64,000 nt of DNA from Talpa occidentalis (GCF_014898055.3 NW_023601322.1:68476740-68540739); one strand, 5' to 3'. Shown: positions 1 to 11,440, counted from the first letter of the stretch. A program made the numbers and translations. The notes: generated by a model from the letters alone, not told the origin.

Positions 1-76
1 GGATAGAACTGGCGCTGCTGAGGCTGCGGGCAGCTTCACAACCCAGCGCTCAACCGCTGCGCCACCAGGGAGGCCC
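1..76 (-). mobile_element. tRNA-SINE type A (cut by window edge)
   Basis: Only the tRNA-related head is in the window; it ends CCACCAGGGAGGCCC on the plus strand. Confidence 0.9.
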
Positions 77-622
77 TCAGCATTATGTTTTTAAGGCCCA
101 TACAAGTTGAGTATATATCAGTATTCCATTCCTTTTAATTAATATTAATATTCCATTGATGGACAAACCACATTTTATTTATCTCTCATTAGTTGGTGGC
201 TTTGGGTTGTTTCCACCTCTGGGCTATTATAAGCAATACTATTAACACTCATGCCCAACTTTTTGTGTGGACATATGTTTTCATTTCTCTTGAATATACC
301 TAGCAGTGAACTCACTGTCTTATGGTAACTATATTTAAGTGTCTGAGGAACCACCAAACTGGTTTTTACCCACCAGTAGTATATGAAGGTTTCAATTACT
401 CCACATTCTCTACAACATGTGTTATTATTTGATTCTGATTCTCATCATCCAAGAAGGTATAAAGTATTTTAATTTGCATTTTCCTAATGACTAATGGTGC
501 TGAGCATCTCTCCAAGGGCTTACTGGTAATGTCCATATTTTCTTTGGAGAAATATATGTTCAGAACCTTTGCTCATTTCTAAAACTGGGTTATTTATATT
601 GTTGAATTACAAAGTTTTGTTT

Positions 623-883
623 GTTTTTAAAGATTTATTTATGCATACAAGAATGGGGATACAGGTCAGAGGAGTGGGAGGGTGAAAGGATTCACCTGAG
701 ACAAAGCGGGGAGCAGAACAGGCAGACTGACTGAAATATACTGGGGAGCAGCAGGCCAGTCAGGAGAGGTCTGCTTCGCCATGTGGGTTGCTCCCTGGCC
801 GGGGAGTGAACTCGTGCTGCAGTGGCTGTGGTTAGCTTCATAGGTTGCTGTGTCCCAAACCCTTGCGCCACCAGGGAGGCCCC
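623..883 (-). mobile_element. tRNA-SINE type B
   Basis: Full length, with target duplication GAATTACAAAGTTT(T)GTTT on both sides, inside the old L1. Confidence 0.92.
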
Positions 884-963
884 GAATTACAAAGTTTGTT
901 TACATATTATAATAACTTTTTTATCAGATGTAAGGCTTGCAAAAATTTTCTTTATCCTTTTAA

Positions 964-1200
964 CTTTTTTTTTTTTTTTAAATATTTAAAGGCAGGTTTA
1001 TTAGGAAAAGGGTCAGGAAAGTAAAGTACACTTGCATAGACACAAGCGGGCAGCAAGAGCTGCCCCAAAAGGGACAGGTTTGCTAAAAGAGGCCTGCATT
1101 GTTGCAGGCAGGCAGGAAGCTGTTGCCCTGCAGAGGGAGAGAGCTGGTGAAAAGAGAGGCACTTGCATAGGCACAGGTAGACAGTGGGAGTGCTGCTATC
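964..1200 (-). repeat. Unidentified A-tailed element
   Basis: It has a poly-A tail (poly-T at 967-979) followed on the plus strand by AAGGCAGGTTTATTAGG. The short phrase CTTGCATAG(A/G)CACA(A/G)G occurs twice, near 1031 and 1159. A target-like duplication (ATCC(C/T)TTTA) flanks it. It is not one of the tRNA-SINEs and I do not recognise it. Confidence 0.45.
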
Positions 1201-1207
1201 CCTTTAC

Positions 1208-1473
1208 TTTTTTTTTTTTTTTTTTTAAAGATTTATTTATTTATTTATACAAGCACTGGGTACAGTCAGAAGCGCGGGAGGGTGAGAGAATTCACCAGAG
1301 CCAGAGCAGAGAGCAGAGCAGGCAGACACTGCTGAGGGGAGCAGTGGGCGGCAGGAGAGGTCTGCGCGCCATGTGGGATCCTTGCCCGGCGGCCAGGGAT
1401 TGAACTGGCGCTGCAGAGGCTGCAGGCAGCTTCGCAGCCCAGCGCTCAACCGCTGCGCCACCGGGGAGGCCCC
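1208..1473 (-). mobile_element. tRNA-SINE type A
   Basis: Full length. It lies in a cluster of elements sharing the target (A)TCCTTTTACTTT. Confidence 0.93.
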
Positions 1474-1488
1474 TATCCTTTTACTTTC

Positions 1489-1793
1489 TTTTTTTTTTTT
1501 TTTTTATAGAGGCATGTTTTATTTATTTGTTTGTTCGTTCGTTTATACATGCACTGGGTACAGTCAGAAGCGTGGGAGGGTGAGAGAATTCACCAGAGCC
1601 AGAGCAGGGAGCAGAGCAGGCAGAAGGACCGAAGTACACTGCTGAGGGGAGCAGCGGGCGGCAGGAGAGGTCTGCGCGCCATGTGGGACCCTCCTCCGGT
1701 GGCCGGGGAGCAGCCGGGGATCGAACTGGCGCGGCAGAGGCCGCGGGCAGCTTCGCAACCCAGCGCTCAACCACTGCGCCACCGGGGAAGCCC
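1489..1793 (-). mobile_element. tRNA-SINE type A-tail
   Basis: It carries the A-tail signature (plus strand ATAGAGGCATG then GTTTGTTCG). The target duplication CTTTTACTTTCTT is shared with the preceding copy. Confidence 0.93.
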
Positions 1794-1871
1794 CTTTTAC
1801 TTTCTTGATGGTATCATTTGCCAGCAACTTTTTTTTTTTTTTTTTTATTGTGGGACTGAGCCCTTTATTTA

Positions 1872-2185
1872 TTTTTTTTTTTTTATAGAGGCATGCTTTA
1901 TTTATTTGTTTGCTGGTTTGTTTGTTTGTTTTGTTTATACATGCACTGGGTACAGTCAGAAGCACGGGAGGGTGAGAGAATTCACCAGAGCCAGAGTGGG
2001 GAGCAGAGCAGGCAGAAGGACCAAAGTACACTGCTGAGGGGAGCAGCGGGCGGCAGGAGAGGTCTGCACGCCATGTGGGACCCTCCTCCGGTGGCCGGGG
2101 AGCAGCCGGGGATCGAACCGGCACCGCAGAGGCCGCGGGCAGCTTCGCAACCCAGCGCTCAACCGCTGCGCCACCGGGGAGGCCC
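1872..2185 (-). mobile_element. tRNA-SINE type A-tail
   Basis: Target duplication CATTTGCCAGCAACTTTTT at about 1814 and 2186. A fragment ATTGTGGGACTGAGCCC at about 1846-1862, between the left duplication and this copy, may be a remnant of a short-type SINE. Confidence 0.93.
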
Positions 2186-2737
2186 ATTTGCCAGCAACTT
2201 TTTGATGAAGTCTAATTTATCTATTTTTTTCCTCTTATTGTTAATGCTCTGGGGGGAATTTTATTCAACACTTCAGTATAACAACTTTTTAAAGAAAGGC
2301 ATGTGATAACACTATGGTAGAAGCAAAAGTAAAGGCAAAATTATAGAATGAAACATATTCTATATGTTTTGAAATAGAAACCTAATCCTCAGACTCCAAA
2401 CACTTTTAATTCAAGGCCAGCCACTCCACTTTTGAGAATTTAGTAGTAAAACTACTTTTTAAATTGAAAGAACACACTGATGCAGATAGACTCCATGACA
2501 GCATGGAACAACAAAACTAGAATCAGAAAACCTGAGAATGAGTCCACCTTGGAAACCTACATGAGCTTCTCCCTAGATTCTCCTCTAAAATAGTTTACAA
2601 TTTCTACCCAACTCACCTAAAAGAATTGTTATAAAGCTTCAATGAGATAATGTATATTTTAAGTACTTGGCCTGTCCTGTTTGAAATCAATGTTACAGTT
2701 ACCAATGCTGGACAGATCTGAATAATTTTAGTGGGAT

Positions 2738-2982
2738 TTTTTTTTAATTAATTAATTTATTTATACAAGCACTGGGTACAGTCAACAAGCGCGGGAGGGT
2801 GAGAGAATTCACCAGAGCCAGAGTGGGGAGCAGAACAGGCAGACTGATGAAGTACACTGCTGAGGGGAGCAGTGGGAGAGGTCTGTGCGCTGGACACTCG
2901 CTGGCAGCCGGGGATTGAACCAGCGCTGCAGAGGCTGCAGGCAGCATCACAGTTTAGTGCTCAACCGCTGCCAGGGAGGCCC
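2738..2982 (-). mobile_element. tRNA-SINE type A, diverged
   Basis: Target duplication TTAGTGGGATTTTT. It lacks part of the mid-body (GCCATGTGGGACCC region). Confidence 0.9.
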
Positions 2983-4047
2983 TTAGTGGGATTTTTCATC
3001 ACATGTAAATCCTATAATTTGGAACATCTACCTGTTTTACCTGTTAAACATTCCTTGTAAAAGGACAACCCTACTTTGATTCTTAAGAATATAGTAAACC
3101 AATAATAACATTCTTAAGAAAAATCAGGAAAAATAATTTTAAATCTGTTAATATAAACTCATACTTACGTTTGACTTAATCTATACAATTCTTTTACACA
3201 AAAGTTTTCAACTTGTTCATCTTTTTCCTATTTGCTAAATGTTACCTTTATTGTTGTAAATTAGTTACCTATCTATCATAAAGCATAGTCTTGCTCAAAT
3301 ATCCTTTCTTTAGAAAAGGCTAGCAAACATGGGGATCAAGTTCAAAACATATTTTGAACTTGCTAAGAGAGTAGGTCTTAAAAGTTTTAATTACACACAG
3401 TTTAACTAATTATGGTGCTATTGTAGCAATTATTCCACTATATATACAAATAACAAAGCATGCTGCATACCTGAAACAATATATCAACTATATCTAAATT
3501 TAAACATAAAAGACTGTACAATGGTATAAGGGGCAGAAATTATGCTAAGATAAATGGATGAACATTCCTGATACGAGCATTTAATAAATCAGATAGGACT
3601 AAGCAGATAAACTGGACATTAAAAATAAAATCATGTATGTCTTCACAAGTATAAGCTAGTAGAAAGAGACAGGCACGCACACACAAATCATTCTTAGTAC
3701 TACCTTAAAGAGCAAGAGTTGTTGTTGATAAAAGCTCTAATATTTTACACCCCAGGAAATACTCCAAAAGGATGAAGGACAGCTAGGAAGGGGCCAGAAC
3801 AACCACACAGAGAGTCTGGTAGAAGAGGTTCAAGTTGTAATGAACAGCACAGAGGATGATGAAATAATACAGAAAACTGCATTTTTCATAGTTAAGTAAG
3901 GTTAATCACACTGTCTCTTCCCTACATAATTATCTCTTCACAGAAAATAACCTTAAGAGATGTATATTAATCAGTCCCAAAGCTTCTGAGAGGCATATTA
4001 TTAGAGAGGCATATTGGTATGCTGTTTTACTCCATCATTCCTTTTCA

Positions 4048-4149
<102 letters not shown>

Positions 4150-4303
4150 TTAATCTAAGTGCATACTTTTATACATTAATAAATTAATCAAGATTCTCAT
4201 TCTATCATCAGAGCTGCTTGAGGTGTACTCCTTTAAAATCACAGAGGAGTAATATGGATCTTTAGGTTAAAATATTTTGATTCCTAAATGCAATCATGTT
4301 TTT

Positions 4304-4570
4304 ATTTTTTTCCCCTAAGATTTATTTATACGAGAACTGGGGTACAGACCAGAGGTGCAGGAGGGTGAGAGAATTCACCAGAGGCATAGCGGGGAGCAGA
4401 ACAGGCAGACGGACCAAAGACACTGCTGAGGGGAGCAGCAGGTGAGGCAGGAGAGGTCTGCCAAGCCATGTGGGTTTCTCCCTGGCCAGCTGGGAATTGA
4501 ACTTGTGCTGCAGAGGCTGCCGGCAGGTTCACAGCACAGTGTTCAACCCGCTGTGCCACCAGAGAGGCCC
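4304..4570 (-). mobile_element. tRNA-SINE type D
   Basis: Target duplication CAATCATGTTTTT. It ends 185 bp after exon 2 is passed on the intron 1 side, the SINE closest to exon 2. Confidence 0.9.
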
Positions 4571-4685
4571 CAATCATGTTTTTAAAAATTGGATCATTTT
4601 TGCTTTGTTCAGAGTTTAATGAGTAAATATAGTATAATGTACAAAGAGCCACAAAAATTGTGCTAAGGTAAAAACTTCTTTTTCA

Positions 4686-4790
4686 GGGCCTCCCCTGGTG
4701 GCGCAGCGGTTGAGAGCTGGGCTGTGAGGCTGCCTGCAGCGCCGGTTCGTTCCCCAGCCACCGGCAAGGATCCCACAAAAAAAACAAAAA
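4686..4790 (+). mobile_element. Short tRNA-SINE
   Basis: About 100 bp: a tRNA-like head with B box GGTTCGTTCCC, ending GATCCCAC followed by A8. The target duplication CTTCTTTTTCA shows it is complete, not a truncated long copy. Confidence 0.85.
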
Positions 4791-5246
4791 TCTTCTTTTT
4801 CAAAAAACTTTTCAAAAGAGACCCAAAGCCAGTTTTTGTAACTCTAAACTATTAGGTTACACTTGAGTATGAATGCACCCAAATTATACAGGACTATCTG
4901 ACAATATGTTGATATATTTTCAGCTGGTATCTATTATCAGGGTTCCAAAGGTAGGAAAAAACCTTAAAATTATACTATATTTCTTTTCTCCTTACCTTGG
5001 TACTGAAAATGAAAACAAGCTCTAGGAAAAGACTAGTTTTAGATTTTATGTTTAAACTACAGCAGTAAAATATTTTAAAGGTACAACAAAAACTTCTTAG
5101 ATCTAATTAATGAGTTATATGAAGTATGGTTTGAATACCCCAATTACAGACTTCAAAATTTTCAGCACATAAGTTATTTCTGCAAGCCCGTTGTTCTGAG
5201 TTAACTTAGTTAACTAGTCATTTTGTTACAATTATGTTTCATCCAT

Positions 5247-5512
5247 GGGCCTCCCCTGGTGGCACCGCAGTTGAGCGCTGGTCTGGGAGGCTGCCCGCAG
5301 CCTCTGCAGCGCTGGATCGACCCCTGGCCACCCGCAAGGGTCCCACTTGGCGCGCAGACCTTTCCTGCTGCCCGCTGTTCCCCTCGGCTGTGTATTTCAT
5401 CATTCTGCCTGCTCTGTTCCCTGCTCTGGCTCTGGTGAGTTCTCTCACCCTCCTGCGCTTCTGACTGTACCCAGTGCTTGTATAAATAAATAAATAAATA
5501 AATCTTAAAAAA
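5247..5512 (+). mobile_element. tRNA-SINE type A
   Basis: Full length with (AAAT)n tail; target duplication ATGTTTCAT. Confidence 0.93.
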
Positions 5513-5580
5513 ATATGTTTCATTCTATAAGTTTGGAGGAAAAACAAAGTATAGAAAAAAAGTACAGAAATGTTATTTTT

Positions 5581-6282
5581 TTTTTTTTTAAATATTAAAT
5601 TTTATTTTTATATTCCCCCATACAATTGCAAACGCCCCATTCTGACCCCAATCCTTCCCCTCCCGCCCCCCCACCCCCCAAAAAGTGTCTCTGGTTCATA
5701 GTTTTTTTGTTTATTTTGATTTTCACTTTCTTATATTCATTTTCCTGGTCCCTTATTTAAGTTTTCTAGATTCCTGCTATGAGTGAGACCATCCGGTATT
5801 TTTCTTTTTCTTTTTGGCTTATTTCGCTGAGCATGATCCCTTCCAGTGCCATCCATGTTGCTGCAAATTGCATGTGTTTATCTTTTTTGAATGCTGAGTA
5901 ATATTCCATGGTATATATGTACCACATCTTCTTGATCCAGTCATCTATTTTTGGGCATTTGGGTTGTTTCCAAAGCTTAGCTATTGTAAACAGTGCTGCT
6001 ATAAACATAGGAGTGCAGGTGCTCTTTGGAATTGATGTTTCTGTGTCCTTTGGGTAAATACCTAGGAGTGGAATTGCTGGATCATATGGAAGCTCTATGT
6101 TTAGTAGGTCCAGAAATCTCCACACAGCTCTCCATAGTGGTTGGACCAGTTTGCACTCCCACCAACAGTGCACAAGAGTTCCTTTTTCTCCACATCCTCG
6201 CCAACATTTGTTGTTGCTAGTTTTTTTAATATGTGCCATTCTCACTGGTGTGAGATGGTATCTCATGGTAGTTTTGATTTGC
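5581..6282 (-). mobile_element. 5'-truncated L1, ORF2 C-terminus and 3'UTR
   Basis: On the minus strand, 6284-5766 is an uninterrupted frame of 172 codons matching the C-terminus of L1 ORF2p, including the CCHC-type knuckle ([18 protein letters not shown]) and the [13 protein letters not shown] segment. It is followed by a 3'UTR with a C-rich (plus-strand) tract at 5655-5678 and a poly-A tail (poly-T at 5577-5591). The target duplication ACAGAAATGTTATTTT occurs at 5564 and 6283. The open frame and clear duplication indicate a comparatively recent insertion. Confidence 0.9.
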
Positions 6283-6298
6283 ACAGAAATGTTATTTT

Positions 6299-6578
6299 TT
6301 TAAGATTTATTTTTATTTATTTATTTTATTTATTTATACAAGCACTGGGTACAGTCAGAAGCGCGGGAGGGTGAGAGAATTCACCAGAGCGGGAGCAGAG
6401 CAGGCAGAAGGACCGAAGTACACTGCTGAGGGGAGCAGCGGGCGGCAGGAGAGGTCTGCGCGCCATGTGCGACCCTCCTCCGGTGGCCGGGGAGCAGCTG
6501 GGGATTGAACTGGCGCTGCAGAAGCTGCAGGCAGCTTCAGCAACCCAGCACTCAACCGCTGTGCCACCGGGAAGGCCC
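6299..6578 (-). mobile_element. tRNA-SINE type A
   Basis: Inserted into the right-hand target duplication of the L1 at 5581-6282, producing a third copy of AGAAATGTTATTTTTT at 6579. Confidence 0.95.
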
Positions 6579-6837
6579 CAGAAATGTTATTTTTTAAGTA
6601 CTGGGACAGAGATAAAGTTTAACAGTATCCATTTTCTTAAGTATCTCAATTTTTGGATTTTGTATCTCTCTAAAATAGACATTGCTTGCTCAAAAAAAGT
6701 AACTTATGTACAGTTCCCACTTACAAACATTGTTTACAATAACAGAGCAGAATAGCCAAGAATGCTTCCTCAATTTAAAACACAAAAGTTACCCATTTCT
6801 TTTCATTAATAAAGTATTGCTATTAAAATATAACTTA

Positions 6838-7101
6838 GGGACTCCCTGGTGGTGCAAGGGGTAAGACGTAACCTATGAAGCTATCCGCAGCCACTGCAAA
6901 ACGAGTTTGATCCCTGGCCAGGGAGCTACCCACATGGCACGAGACCTCTCCTGCCTCGCCCGCTGCTCCCCTAGCAGTGCGTTTCAGTCAGTCTGCCTGT
7001 TCTGTTCCCCATTCTGTCTCTAGTGAATCCTCTCACCCCCCACACACCTCTAGCCTGTACCCCCATTTTTGCATGCATAAATGAGTAAATCTTTTAAAAA
7101 A
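6838..7101 (+). mobile_element. tRNA-SINE type B
   Basis: Head GGGACTCCCTGGTGG; target duplication ATAACTTA. Confidence 0.9.
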
Positions 7102-7325
7102 ATAACTTAAGCTATTCTGAAGTCCTTCAGTGTTCATTAGAATTTTACTCGTGATTTACTCTTAAATTTTTTCTCCTTTCAAATGAAGCCACCTTTTTCT
7201 TCTCAATGAAATTGAGGTTTAACAATGAAAGCTAACATTTATCCATCAGCCTGACAGAAGATCCATCAGTCCATTTCTATGGCCTATATAACTTAGTTTC
7301 TTTCTAGTGGAAGGCCATCCGTATT

Positions 7326-7345
7326 GTGTGTGTGTGTGTGTGTAT
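7326..7345. repeat. (TG)n microsatellite
   Basis: About nine TG units directly abut the tail side of a type C SINE. Confidence 0.8.
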
Positions 7346-7562
7346 GTGTAGAAGAATGGGGGTGAAGGTCAGAGGTGAGAGGATTCACCAGAGTGAGGAG
7401 CAGAACAGGTGGATTTTACTAAAATACACTGCTAAGGGGAGCAGAGGGTGAGACAGGAGGTCTGCTGTGCCATATGTGGGTTAGCTCACTGGCTGGGGAT
7501 TGAACTCAGGTCGCAGCAGTGGTAGTGCTGAGACTTAACCCCTAGGCCACCAGAGAGGCCCC
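7342..7562 (-). mobile_element. tRNA-SINE type C, diverged
   Basis: Its A/T-rich tail has become or abuts a (TG)n run. Confidence 0.85.
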
Positions 7563-7578
7563 AGAATAATTAATTTTT

Positions 7579-7838
7579 TAAAAGATTTGTTTATTTATGC
7601 ATATAAGAACTGGGGTACAGGCCAGAGGTGTGGAGGATGAGAGGATTCACCAGAGACAGAGTGGGGAACAGAACAGACAGAGCCACTGAAATACACTGCT
7701 GAGGGGAGCAGCAGGCCAGTCAGGAGAGTCTGCTGTGCCATGTGCGTGGCTCCCTGCCCAGGGATCGAATTCATGCTGCAGTGGCTATGGATAGCTTCAT
7801 AGGTTGCCTCATAACCCCTTGCACCACCAGGAAGGCCC
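7579..7838 (-). mobile_element. tRNA-SINE type B
   Basis: Target duplication AGAATAATTAATTTTT(T)AAAAG directly abuts the preceding SINE. Confidence 0.92.
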
Positions 7839-7859
7839 AGAATAATTAATTTTTAAAAG

Positions 7860-8580
7860 CTTACCTAAACTTGGGCTACTAGACATTTAACACACACATT
7901 AAATACTTCCTTGGTTTTGACAGTGATATGGATAAATCTCAAAAGCATACTGTTTTTTTTTTTTTTTTTTATAGAGGCATGTTTATTTATTTATTTATTT
8001 TGTTTGTTTGTTTGGTTTATACATGCACTGGGTACAGTCAGAAGCGCGGGAGGGTGAGAGAATTCACCAGAGCCAGAGCGGGGAGCAGAGCAGGCAGAAG
8101 GACCGAAGTACACTGCTGAGGGGAGCAGCGGGCGGCAGGAGAGGTCTGCGCGCCATGTGGGATTCTCCGCCGGTGGCCGGGGAGCAGCCGGGGATCGAAC
8201 CGGCGCCGCAGAGGCCGCGGGCAGCTTCGCAACCCAGCGCTCAACCGCTGCGCCACCGGGGAGGCCCTCAAAAGCATACTGTTAAGTGCAAGAAGCAAGA
8301 TATAAAAGGACTGCATTCAGTATGATTCCAACTGATTACACATTCTAGAAAAGACAAAATTATAGTGACAGGAAGCAGATCAATGGTTCCAGGGGCTGAA
8401 GGATGTTGGAAGAGGTTAACTACAAAAGGATATGAGGAAAATTTAGGGAGGTATGGAAATGTTCCATATCATGATTTTAGTAGAAATTGCACAACTATAT
8501 TTGTGTATGTCTAAATAAACTCAAACTGTGTAATAAAAAGTTTGATTTTATTGCATGTAATATCAGTTTATTTTACAAAA
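7860..8580 (+). mobile_element. Old L1 3' end
   Basis: ATGGATAAATCTCAAAAGCATACTG, interrupted by a SINE and resumed with GGACTGCATTCAGTATGATTCC and CAATGGTTCCAGGGGCTG, is the typical L1M 3' region. It ends near AATAAACTCAAACTG. Confidence 0.65.
7955..8267 (-). mobile_element. tRNA-SINE type A-tail
   Basis: Target duplication TCAAAAGCATACTGTT, inserted into an old L1. It is one of the least diverged copies. Confidence 0.95.
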
Positions 8581-8727
8581 GCAGATATGCATTCATCTTT
8601 GTATACACATGAAATATCTGAAGAATACACAAGTAACTAGTTAGTTCTTGCCTTCAGAAAGGAAAGCCTGCTTTGGGGTAAGAATGGTGACTGTATATAC
8701 ACACTCCTTTTAAACCATTTGAATTTT

Positions 8728-9033
8728 GGGCCTCCCCAGTGGTGCAGCGGTTGAGCGCTGAGTTGCGAAGCTGCCTGCGGCCTCTGCGGCGCCGGTTCTA
8801 TCCCCGGCTGCTCTCCGGCCACTGGAGGAGGGTCCCACATGGCGCGCGGACCTCTCCTGCCGCCCCCTGCTCCCCTCAACTGTGTACTTCAGTCTTCTGC
8901 CTGCTCTGCTCCCCGCTCTGGCTCTGGTGAATTCTCTCACCCTCCCGCGCTTCTGACTGTACCCAGTGCTTGTATAAACAAACAAACAAATAAATAAAAA
9001 CATGCCTCTATTAAAAAAGAAAAAAATAATAAT
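8728..9033 (+). mobile_element. tRNA-SINE type A-tail
   Basis: The tail reads AAACATGCCTCTATT then A-rich. Target duplication AAACCATTTGAATTTT at 8712 and 9034. Confidence 0.94.
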
Positions 9034-9049
9034 AAACCATTTGAATTTT

Positions 9050-9318
9050 TTAAAAAAAGATTTATTTATTTATACAAGCACTGGGTACAGTCAGAAGCGC
9101 AGGAGGGTAAGTGAATTCACCAGAGCCAGAGCGAGGAGCAAAGCAGGCAGAAGACTGAAGTACACTGCTGAGGGGAGCAGCGGGCGGCAGGAGAGGTCTG
9201 CGCACCATGTGGGACCCTCCTCCGGTGGCCGGGGAGCACCGGGGATTGAACCAGCGCTGCAGAGGCTGCGGGCAGCTTCGCAACCCAGTGCTCAACCGCT
9301 GCGCCACGGGAGAGGCCC
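9050..9318 (-). mobile_element. tRNA-SINE type A
   Basis: Inserted in the opposite orientation into the right duplication of the previous copy. A third copy, ACCTTTTGAATTTT, follows at 9319. Confidence 0.94.
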
Positions 9319-9407
9319 ACCTTTTGAATTTTATAACAGGTACTCACTGCCTATTTGAAAAATTAATTACCAGTTGACTATATTCTGGGATTGAAATAAA
9401 ATAGCTA

Positions 9408-9682
9408 GGGTCTCCTAGTGGTGCAGGGGTTAAAAGTCTCAGTGCTATCAAGCTATTGCCAGCCACTGTGGCATAAGTTCCATCCCTGGCCAGGGAGCTG
9501 ACCCACATGGCACAACAGACCTCTCGTCTTGCTCACTGCGCCCATCAGCAGTGTATTTCAGGAGATCTGCCTGCTCTGCTCCCCACTGTCTCTGGTGAAT
9601 CCTCTCATTCCCCCATATGTCTGGCCTACATCCCAGTTCTTGTATGCATAAATAAATAAAAATAAATCTTAAAAAAAAAAAA
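9408..9682 (+). mobile_element. tRNA-SINE type C
   Basis: Full length with A12 tail; the flanking duplication is not clear. Confidence 0.9.
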
Positions 9683-10855
9683 GACGACTACCTACTTCCC
9701 ATAAGATTAGTCCCTATTTAAAAGTGGCCACTATAAAATAGAGAAATGAAACTTCTGAAAGCCTCAGACATTTATCATAGCACTCTAGCAAAAAGGAAAG
9801 AACCTTTTCAACTCTTAAGAGTGCTCAAAATTAGGACATCAGCTGGTAAAAAATTCATGCTTCTACTCATTATTTTAAAAATAATTCTCTTTCCCTCATC
9901 TTAACAATTATGAAACAAAATACAGATGGCAGGGAATAGAGTTCTGTTTCAGTATTGTGATCCTTACTCTATGGCATAAGATGAAAGGAACAAGATGGGA
10001 AATGGAAAGGTTATAATTAATTTCATAAAAAATTGCTCTCAAGTTTTAACAGTTCTGAATATTGCTATACAAATCAAGGATATTTGATGGGGCTATTCAG
10101 GATGCAGGAAATTTAAGCAAAGTTTATGATTCAGTTAAAAAAATTTAAATCAGAAGAGATCAACTAGATCAATTACCAGTAAGAAAATAAGATGCAAAAG
10201 CATTTAATCCAAGTAATAATCAGGAGAGTAAGGACTTGTTTTATTGTATTATGACTCTTTAGTCTAGATTTAAAATATTAGAAATATACAATTTAGAACA
10301 TCTGAGAATTTATAACTTGCCTAGGAAATCAATATTCTTATGAAGAGTGAACTATATAGAAAGAACAGCTAAAACAGTAGGTCTCAGAAAAGATGTTCTG
10401 ACACAGTAGTAGCAGCAACACAAGAGAACTTAGAAATGCAAATCCTAGACTCCAATCAGACTGACCGAATCAAAAACTCTGGAGTATACCTCAATAATGT
10501 GTGTTTTAACAGTCTCCCAGGAAATCATTATGCACACTGAAAGCTGATTACCTTTATTTTTAACAAATTAAGCAGCAAAGATAAAAGGCAATGCTAACAA
10601 ACTCACCACCAGCAAGACTGGAAGGAAGGAAAGAGAAGGTGAAGGGTGAAATGGTGGCTCAAAATGAAGAAACCAAGAAAGGGTTAAGACCTTGAAAGGT
10701 TAAGTTATGTTCCACATTTTCAAGAAACACTGAGGGAAGCAATCTGTCTTTCTAAAGTACTACATTCTCATGTCCCACCCCTAAAGATTGCAACATAAAT
10801 GTTAACTTTACTACCTGCTTATATGCCAGCTGATATTTAAAAGTAACTCATAGCT
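9683..10855. other. AT-rich intronic sequence
   Basis: Unique-looking intron. I see no repeat, exon or RNA gene in it. Confidence 0.5.
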
Positions 10856-11440
10856 GGCCTCCCTGGTGGTGCAAGGGGTTAAGCACAGCACTGTGAAGCT
10901 GTCTGCAGCCTCTGTAGCAAGAGTTTGATCCCCGGCCATGGAGCTACCCACATGGCGTGGCAGACCTCACCTATCTCGCTTGCTGCTCCCCTCAGCAATG
11001 CATTTTGTCAGTTTGCCTGTTTTTTGTTTTTTTTTTTAAAGATTTATTTATTTATGCATACAAAAGCTGGGGTACAGGCCAGAGATGTGGGATATGACAG
11101 GATTCACCAGAGACAGAGTGGGGAGCAGAACAGGCAGACTGGCTAAAATACACTGCTGAGGGTAGCAGCGGGTGAGACAGGAGAGGTCTGCTGTGCCATG
11201 TGGGTAGCTCCCTGGCTGGCCGGGGATTAAACTTGTGCTGCAGAGGCTGCAGATTGCTTCATAGTGCGGTGCTTAATCCCTTGCGCCACCAGGGAGGCCC
11301 TCAGTCTGCCTGTTCTGTTCCCCGCTCTGGCTCTGGTGAATTCTCTCACCCTCCTGTGCTTCTGACTGTACCCAGTGCTTGTATGTATGTATGTATAAAT
11401 AAATAAATAAACAAACAAACAAATAAATCTTAAAAGAAAA
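10856..11440 (+). mobile_element. tRNA-SINE, type B head with type A 3' half, split
   Basis: The 5' part 10856-11021 is type B (AAGCACAGCACTGTGAAGC). The 3' part 11301-11440 reads GCTCTGGCTCTGGTGAATTC, as in type A. A second SINE interrupts it. Confidence 0.88.
11022..11300 (-). mobile_element. tRNA-SINE type B nested in another SINE
   Basis: Inserted antisense into the previous copy with target duplication TCAGT(T/C)TGCCTGTT, a sequence belonging to the host SINE body. Confidence 0.92.

Larger units (their letters stand above)
77..2290 (-). mobile_element. Old L1 ORF2 fragment split by SINEs
   Basis: The plus strand reads as antisense L1: TTGGGTTGTTTCCACCTCTG, TGTGGACATATGTTTTCATT, TTTGCATTTTCCTAATGACT, TTTCTTGATGGTATC and TTTTTGATGAAGTCTAATTT, in L1M order. 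Frameshifts are numerous. SINEs at 623-883, 1208-1473, 1489-1793 and 1872-2185 and an unidentified element at 964-1200 are inserted into it. Confidence 0.8.

Noticed and set aside
5766..6284. A 172-codon frame as a host gene
   Set aside because: It is the C-terminus of L1 ORF2, 5'-truncated with a target duplication.
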